Source of the DNA: DASSFG01 sp035547915
GTDB taxonomy: Bacteria > Planctomycetota > Planctomycetia > Pirellulales > JAICIG01
Length of the DNA stretch: 64,000 nt
NCBI GenBank assembly: GCA_035547915.1
Contig: DASZTS010000121.1
Coordinates: 62,001 to 126,000, forward strand
Reading direction: 5' to 3'
This document shows, one piece after another, positions 51,848 through 64,000 of the stretch. Position 1 is the first letter of the stretch; each line of letters starts with the position of its first letter. A program made the translations under genes and the position numbers. Below the pieces are notes generated by a model. It was given only the letters and a program-made list of their open reading frames with translations. It had not been told where the DNA came from and did not search any database.

Positions 51848-53461
51848 ATGTCGGAACAGGTTCGTGACGGCGGCGGCTCCCAAGCGAGCGTGATGATCGC
51901 CCTTGCGGTCGTGGTGCTGGTCTATTTGGGCGCGGCATTGGCTGGTTGGCCACAGCGGGGCACCGAGTTGATCAAGGCGGCCGAGCATGCGTCCGCGTCG
52001 GACGAGGCCGTCGAACCGGGTCACGGTCATGCGGGCGCCGGATCGGAGAAGGCCGCTTTGCCCACGGCCGTTCCGATGTGTCCTCCGCCGGCCTATTGGA
52101 CGGTGACGCCCTTCGTCCTTCTGTTGGGCGCGATCGCGGTGCTGCCGCTGTTCCACTTCTCGGAACACTGGTGGGAGAGCAACCAGAATAAGCTTCTGGT
52201 GGCGGGCGGACTGGGGCTGGCCACGCTACTCTATTATGCCCTCGTGCACGCCGACCCGATCCACTGCCACTTCCTGGGCCAGCGCGTGATCGAACATCCG
52301 GGCGGCGCCTTTTCTTGGCAACTGCCGTCGGCGGTGATCGCCAACGCCATCTTCCAAGACTTTGTGCCGTTCATCGTCCTTCTGTTCAGCTTGTACACGA
52401 TCACGGGCGGCATCCGCATCGAGGGCGACCTGCCGGCTCATCCGTTGACGAACACGGCCTTCCTGGCCGTGGGCGCCCTGCTGGCCAGTTTCATTGGTAC
52501 GACCGGCGCGGCGATGTTACTCATTCGTCCTCTGCTCGAGACAAACCGGCAGCGGACCTATGTGAGCCACACGGTGGTGTTTTTCATTTTCGTGGTCTGC
52601 AACTGCGGCGGCTGCTTGTTGCCGCTGGGCGACCCGCCGCTCTTCCTCGGTTACTTACAGGGAGTGCCGTTCCTGTGGACAGCGTCGCTGTGGTTGGAAT
52701 GGCTGTTCGTAAACGGGGTGCTACTCGTCCTCTATTTCGTGTGGGATTCGACACGTTGTTATCCTCGCGAGACGCCGCCCGATGTGGTCCGCGATGAGGC
52801 CCGCGTTCACCGGCTCCGTTTCGGGGGATTGTGGCCCAACCTGCCGCTGCTCTGTTTGGTGGTCGCCGCGGTCGCCTTTCTCGATCCGAGCAAGGAGCTG
52901 CCGGGCACCTCGTGGCATCCCTGGCTCTACCTGCGCGAGATAACGCTGTTGTCGCTCGTCCTCCTGTCGCTTGCGCTCGGCCCCGCCTCGGTGCGGCACG
53001 GAAACAAGTTCAATTACGGCGCGATCATCGAGGTCGCGGTGCTGTTCATCGGCATCTTCATCTGCATGCAACCGGCGTTACAGATTCTGCACGAAAAGGG
53101 CCCCGGTCTCGGCATCAATACCGCGCCCAGGTTTTTCTGGGTAACCGGGGCGCTCTCGTCTGTGCTTGACAACGCACCGACCTACCTCGTCTTCCTCGAA
53201 ACGGCCCGGGCGCTGCACGCCACCGGCGTGAGTACCGCGGGCAACGTCGGCGTACCCGACAATATGCTGGCCGCTATCAGCCTGGGGGCCGTCTTCATGG
53301 GCGCCAACACCTACATCGGCAACGGACCCAACTTCATGGTCAAGACGATCGCCGAGAAATCGGGTGTCCGCATGCCGAGCTTTTTCGGGTACATGGTGTA
53401 TAGCGGTGCCTTCTTGATACCGCTGTTTGGCCTCACGACCTGGCTGTTCTTCCTCAAATAA
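51848..53461 (+). CDS. CitMHS-type sodium:proton antiporter-like transporter
   Basis: A 537-residue polytopic protein with roughly 11-12 helices of the ion-transporter superfamily (CitMHS_2/NhaD-like). Visible: ALLASFIGTTGAAMLLIRPLL, FFIFVVCNCGGCLLPLGDPPLFLGYLQGVPFLW, ALSSVLDNAPTYLVFLETA, LAAISLGAVFMGANTYIGNGPNFMVK, all typical of the two pseudo-repeats of this fold. A His/Gly-rich loop (EPGHGHAGAGSEK) follows TM1. The ion specificity is not determined. The stop overlaps the next start by one base (TAATG). An AT-rich stretch near 51790-51830 could hold its promoter. Confidence 0.88.
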   Translation: MSEQVRDGGGSQASVMIALAVVVLVYLGAALAGWPQRGTELIKAAEHASASDEAVEPGHGHAGAGSEKAALPTAVPMCPPPAYWTVTPFVLLLGAIAVLPLFHFSEHWWESNQNKLLVAGGLGLATLLYYALVHADPIHCHFLGQRVIEHPGGAFSWQLPSAVIANAIFQDFVPFIVLLFSLYTITGGIRIEGDLPAHPLTNTAFLAVGALLASFIGTTGAAMLLIRPLLETNRQRTYVSHTVVFFIFVVCNCGGCLLPLGDPPLFLGYLQGVPFLWTASLWLEWLFVNGVLLVLYFVWDSTRCYPRETPPDVVRDEARVHRLRFGGLWPNLPLLCLVVAAVAFLDPSKELPGTSWHPWLYLREITLLSLVLLSLALGPASVRHGNKFNYGAIIEVAVLFIGIFICMQPALQILHEKGPGLGINTAPRFFWVTGALSSVLDNAPTYLVFLETARALHATGVSTAGNVGVPDNMLAAISLGAVFMGANTYIGNGPNFMVKTIAEKSGVRMPSFFGYMVYSGAFLIPLFGLTTWLFFLK

Positions 53462-54639
53462 TGGTCCCGATTGTTACCACGGACAGCCAGCTAACCGAGC
53501 TCTGCCGACGGCTGGCCGCCTGCCCCACGATCGCCTTCGACACCGAGTTCGTATCGGAGCATACCTATCGGCCGCAGTTGTGCTTGATCCAGGTCGCAGC
53601 CGAAGGCGAACTGGCGGCCATCGACGCGCTGGCGATCGAAGACCTGACTCCCTTCTGGGAGGTGGTCGCCACTCCCGGGCACGAGACGGTGGTTCACGCG
53701 GGGCGCGAAGAAATCGCCTTTTGCCTGGCGGCGGTCGACAAACCGCCGGCCGGCTTGTTCGACGTGCAGCTCGCCGCCGGCTTCATTGGGCTCGAATATC
53801 CGGCCGGGTACGGAAATCTCATCTCGAAGCTACTCTCGGTCACGCCACGCAAGGGAGAAACGCGCACCGACTGGCGGCGGCGGCCCCTTTCCGACCGGCA
53901 GATCGACTACGCACTCGAAGACGTTCGCCACCTGCGCCCCCTGCGCGACATACTGCACGGTCGGCTCGTCGAGCTCGGCCGTGTAGATTGGTTCGCCGGC
54001 GAGACCGCCGATTTCGTCAAGGAGATCGACGAATCGCGGCGCCGCGAGCGGTGGCGCAAGGTATCGGGCAGTTCCGGCCTGTCGGCCCGCAGCAAGGCGA
54101 TCGTGCGCGAACTTTGGCTGTGGCGCGACCGCGAGGCCGCGCGACGCAACTGCCCGGTTAAACGCGTGCTGCGTGATGACCTGATCGTCGAACTGGCCAA
54201 GCGGCGCAGCTCCGACCCCAAGCAGGTACGTGCGATACGTGGCATGGAACGAGGCGACCTGCTACGTCTGCTGCCGAGCCTCTGCCAGGCGATCGAAACG
54301 GCGCTGAGCGTGCCCGATGAGGAGTGCCCCGCCATCGCCCGCCGTGAGGCCAGCGCGCAACTGACCATGCTCGGGCAATTCCTGTCGTCCGCCCTGAGCA
54401 GCATCTGCCGCGCGGCGGAAGTGGCGCCCAGTCTGGTCGGCACGGCCAATGATGTGCGCGATCTCGTAGCCTATCAACTCGGCGAATTCGACAGCGACGA
54501 TCGCGAGCCGCCCCTCCTAGCACAAGGCTGGCGCGCGGAGGTCGTCGGCCAGCTACTCGACGACCTGCTGGCCGGCAAGGTTTCGATCCGCATCCGCGAT
54601 CCGCGGGCCGAACAACCGCTCGCCTTCGAGCGCGAGTAG
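53461..54639 (+). CDS. rnd: Ribonuclease D
   Basis: A 392-residue 3'-5' exoribonuclease of the DEDD superfamily. ExoI motif is IAFDTEFV, ExoII is ETVVHAGREEIAFC, ExoIII is QIDYALEDVRHLRPLRDIL with its Tyr and Asp. An HRDC-like helical region follows (SGLSARSKAIVRELWLWRDREAARRNCPVKRVLRDDLIVELAKRR ... VRAIRGMERG). It processes stable RNA 3' ends in the cytoplasm. It starts one base inside the transporter stop and converges with rpoC, with a hairpin repeat between them. Confidence 0.95.
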   Translation: MVPIVTTDSQLTELCRRLAACPTIAFDTEFVSEHTYRPQLCLIQVAAEGELAAIDALAIEDLTPFWEVVATPGHETVVHAGREEIAFCLAAVDKPPAGLFDVQLAAGFIGLEYPAGYGNLISKLLSVTPRKGETRTDWRRRPLSDRQIDYALEDVRHLRPLRDILHGRLVELGRVDWFAGETADFVKEIDESRRRERWRKVSGSSGLSARSKAIVRELWLWRDREAARRNCPVKRVLRDDLIVELAKRRSSDPKQVRAIRGMERGDLLRLLPSLCQAIETALSVPDEECPAIARREASAQLTMLGQFLSSALSSICRAAEVAPSLVGTANDVRDLVAYQLGEFDSDDREPPLLAQGWRAEVVGQLLDDLLAGKVSIRIRDPRAEQPLAFERE

Positions 54640-54731
54640 GTTCTTCGTCAGCGCCTGATCTGGCGCCAGGTAATCGTGCCCGGCGGCGGGCCTCTTGGCC
54701 CGGAGCGAAGCCCTCACCGCCGAACGTCTTT

Positions 54732-54833
54732 GGAGCAACCGACAAACTGGATCGAGCTTCACAAAATCGGCGTTTCACGGCCGATTTTTTTGCCCGCGGC
54801 GCTCCGGGTTCCGGGTTTTGTCTGCCGCTCTTA
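54732..54833 (-). repeat. Dispersed hairpin repeat, near-complete copy between rnd and rpoC
   Basis: Reverse orientation: GGAGCAACCGACAAACTGGA ... CGGGTTTTGTCTGCCGCTCTTA with the core described in the terminator entry. It sits 93 bases after the rnd stop and 40 before the rpoC stop. Confidence 0.88.
54763..54791. terminator. Bidirectional intrinsic terminator for rnd and rpoC
   Basis: AAAATCGGC (54763-54771), loop GTTTCACG, GCCGATTTT (54780-54788) then more Ts. The flanking A-run and T-run make it a U-tract terminator in both directions, between convergent genes. It is the core of the dispersed repeat. Confidence 0.75.
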
Positions 54834-54870
54834 GCCTGCCGAGGCTCTCTTTAGCCTGCCGAGGATCCCT
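54831..54870. repeat. 20-base tandem duplication after rpoC
   Basis: TTAGCCTGCCGAGGCTCTCT (54831-54850) and TTAGCCTGCCGAGGATCCCT (54851-54870), the latter ending three bases before the rpoC stop. Confidence 0.8.
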
Positions 54871-54872
54871 GT

Positions 54873-59198
<4,326 letters not shown>

Positions 59199-59325
59199 TG
59201 TGTTCGCTCCTTGTCGGGAAGAGGAATACGTGTTTCGTGGTGTGTTGGATTCGTGAGGGCGTTCGTTCGCGTTAGCTTGCAAGTGGGCCAGCCTTCGATC
59301 GCGCGGGGGCGATCGCAAGCGCCCC

Positions 59326-63036
<3,711 letters not shown>

Positions 63037-63296
63037 AAGGAATGAAGCTCCTAACGGGAAAGATGCTGAGGCCTGAAATCTGGGTCGATCGGCGCGCGCT
63101 GGCCCGCACGGCCGATGGTCAGTCCGCTATCGAAGCGCGAGATGGCGGTCAAACTAGTTCCAACGATGCCGCGGGTTCGCTACGCCGCACGGCATTCCTC
63201 CGTGGGACAAAGGGCACCGCCGCCCCCCACAACCGCGCGCCAGCGATACGCGCGGCCTTCGGTCAGAGGCGGTCGCCGCAAGTTTGCACACGCGAA

Positions 63297-63713
63297 TTAC
63301 TTGATGGAAACCGTGGCGCCGGCTTCCTCGAGTTCCTTCTTCAGTTTCTCGGCGTCTTCCTTCGAGATACCTTCCTTGACCTTGCTGGGCACGCCTTCGA
63401 CCAGGTCCTTGGCTTCCTTCAAGCCCAGACCGGTGGCCGCGCGTACCACCTTGATCACGCCGATCTTCTTGTCGCCGAACCCTTCCAGGACGACGTCGAA
63501 TTCGGTCTTTTCGGCCGCCGGGGCAGGACCACCACCGCCAGCCCCACCAGGACCCGCCATCATCACCATGCCGCCGCCGGCGGCCGGCTTGATGCCGTGG
63601 ACCTGTTCCAGGTAATCACTTAATTCCTTGGCCTGCTTGAGCGTCAACTCGACGATCTTGTCGCCCAGTTCCTTCGTGTTGGCCGAAAACTCCATGGTAG
63701 CTGCTTCAGACAT
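63297..63713 (-). CDS. rplL: 50S ribosomal protein L7/L12
   Basis: A 138-residue stalk protein. The N-terminal dimerisation helices (LGDKIVELTLKQAKELSDYLEQVHGI) are joined by an Ala/Gly/Pro hinge (GGGMVMMAGPGGAGGGGPAPAA) to the C-terminal domain EKTEFDVVLEGFGDKKIGVIKVVRAATGLGLKEAKDLVEGVPSKVKEGISKEDAEKLKKELEEAGATVSIK, which recruits translation factors. The hinge is longer and more Gly/Met-rich than in E. coli, where the protein has 120 residues. It follows rplJ by 162 bases. Confidence 0.98.
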   Translation of the reverse strand: MSEAATMEFSANTKELGDKIVELTLKQAKELSDYLEQVHGIKPAAGGGMVMMAGPGGAGGGGPAPAAEKTEFDVVLEGFGDKKIGVIKVVRAATGLGLKEAKDLVEGVPSKVKEGISKEDAEKLKKELEEAGATVSIK

Positions 63714-63875
63714 GAAAAATCAGTCCTTTCTAGATTGGGTCGTATGTGATGTTTTGTTTGGTCGGATCAATAAGAGCGCATCCGAAAACCGGCTGGCTCG
63801 CAGGCACGGATGACCGTGGGGACGACCCGACGGATCGTCTGGCCGGTACCCATCCGCACCTCAAATTCATTCCGT

Positions 63876-64000
63876 CTATGCGGCCGGTGCTTCGGCGGCG
63901 GCCCCCTCCGGTTCCTCTCCCTTTTGCTTGATCTGGCTGGCCAAACTGCCACCGGCCGCGGTGAGCTGGGCCACAAGTGTCGCACCCGGCGAGAGAATCT
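63876..64000 (-). CDS. rplJ: 50S ribosomal protein L10 (C-terminal part)
   Basis: The gene leaves the window at the right edge. The visible minus-strand end reads ILSPGATLVAQLTAAGGSLA then SQIKQKGEEPEGAAAEAPAA and a TAG stop (63876-63878). This is the L10 end (LSPAxxLxxxLxAPGxxLAxxIKxK) with an acidic Ala/Glu tail. Its position before rplL confirms the universal order. Confidence 0.9.
   Translation of the reverse strand, partial: ILSPGATLVAQLTAAGGSLASQIKQKGEEPEGAAAEAPAA

Overview
The window is one 64 kb stretch of a GC-rich bacterial chromosome, most likely a planctomycete of the Pirellulales type. The basis is inference from content: many short membrane proteins starting MRFSLR/MRRFQFTLKTLLWL or MDDNPYKAP, a MoxR/DUF58/BatA operon with a squalene-cyclase-like repeat protein, a YVTN-propeller/cytochrome c fusion, YIP1 and TM2-like membrane proteins, a bacterial MfnB homologue, and rpoB/rpoC of the planctomycete size. 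No rRNA, tRNA, CRISPR array, phage or intact transposase gene was seen.

Layout. 1-6.6 kb: cytidylate kinase-like protein, ruvX, an SDR epimerase, a LOG-family protein, acs and a rhomboid protease with a long C-terminal extension. 6.6-7.9 kb: small planctomycete-type membrane proteins and gene debris. 8.0-18.2 kb: one long minus-strand operon, in transcription order PQQ-like propeller, three tandem SIMPL (DUF541) genes, prenyltransferase-repeat protein, MoxR ATPase, DUF58 protein, BatA-type membrane protein. 18.2-19.6 kb: a gene-free region dominated by alternating GCGCGC tracts with a 37-base direct repeat in three copies. 19.6-22.1 kb: a zinc-ribbon LuxR regulator and a cluster of tiny membrane-protein genes and fragments mixed with two repeat families. 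22.2-29.0 kb: CNNM/CBS transporter-like protein, an OprO/P-type porin, a secreted WW-rich protein, and a NarL-type response regulator with its CHASE3-PAS histidine kinase. 29-33.7 kb: quinone oxidoreductase, a two-gene toxin-antitoxin-like module (PemK/MazF-like toxin preceded by an unfamiliar 180-residue partner) and a YIP1 protein. 33.7-43.1 kb: an orphan FtsX-type permease operon, FlgM, a C45 acyltransferase/M1-like fusion, TlpA-like thioredoxin and a propeller-cytochrome c. 43.3-54.6 kb: mfnB, oligoendopeptidase F, esterase, NMT1/THI5-type binding lipoprotein, hemerythrin-like protein, a 31-residue basic protein, proC, CitMHS-type antiporter and ribonuclease D. 54.9-64 kb: rpoC, rpoB, rplL and the end of rplJ, all on the minus strand in the universal rplJL-rpoBC order.

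The most notable non-coding signal is a dispersed element of about 100 bp. It has inverted ends and an internal, symmetric terminator-like hairpin. Five near-complete copies, one diverged copy and three solo ends occur here, nearly all just downstream of stop codons. One copy lies between the convergent rnd and rpoC genes and would act as a bidirectional terminator; another has become the 5' coding sequence of a lipoprotein gene. The best candidate for an undescribed functional unit is the toxin-antitoxin-like pair at 31.5-32.5 kb. All assignments are read from sequence motifs; no database search was run.
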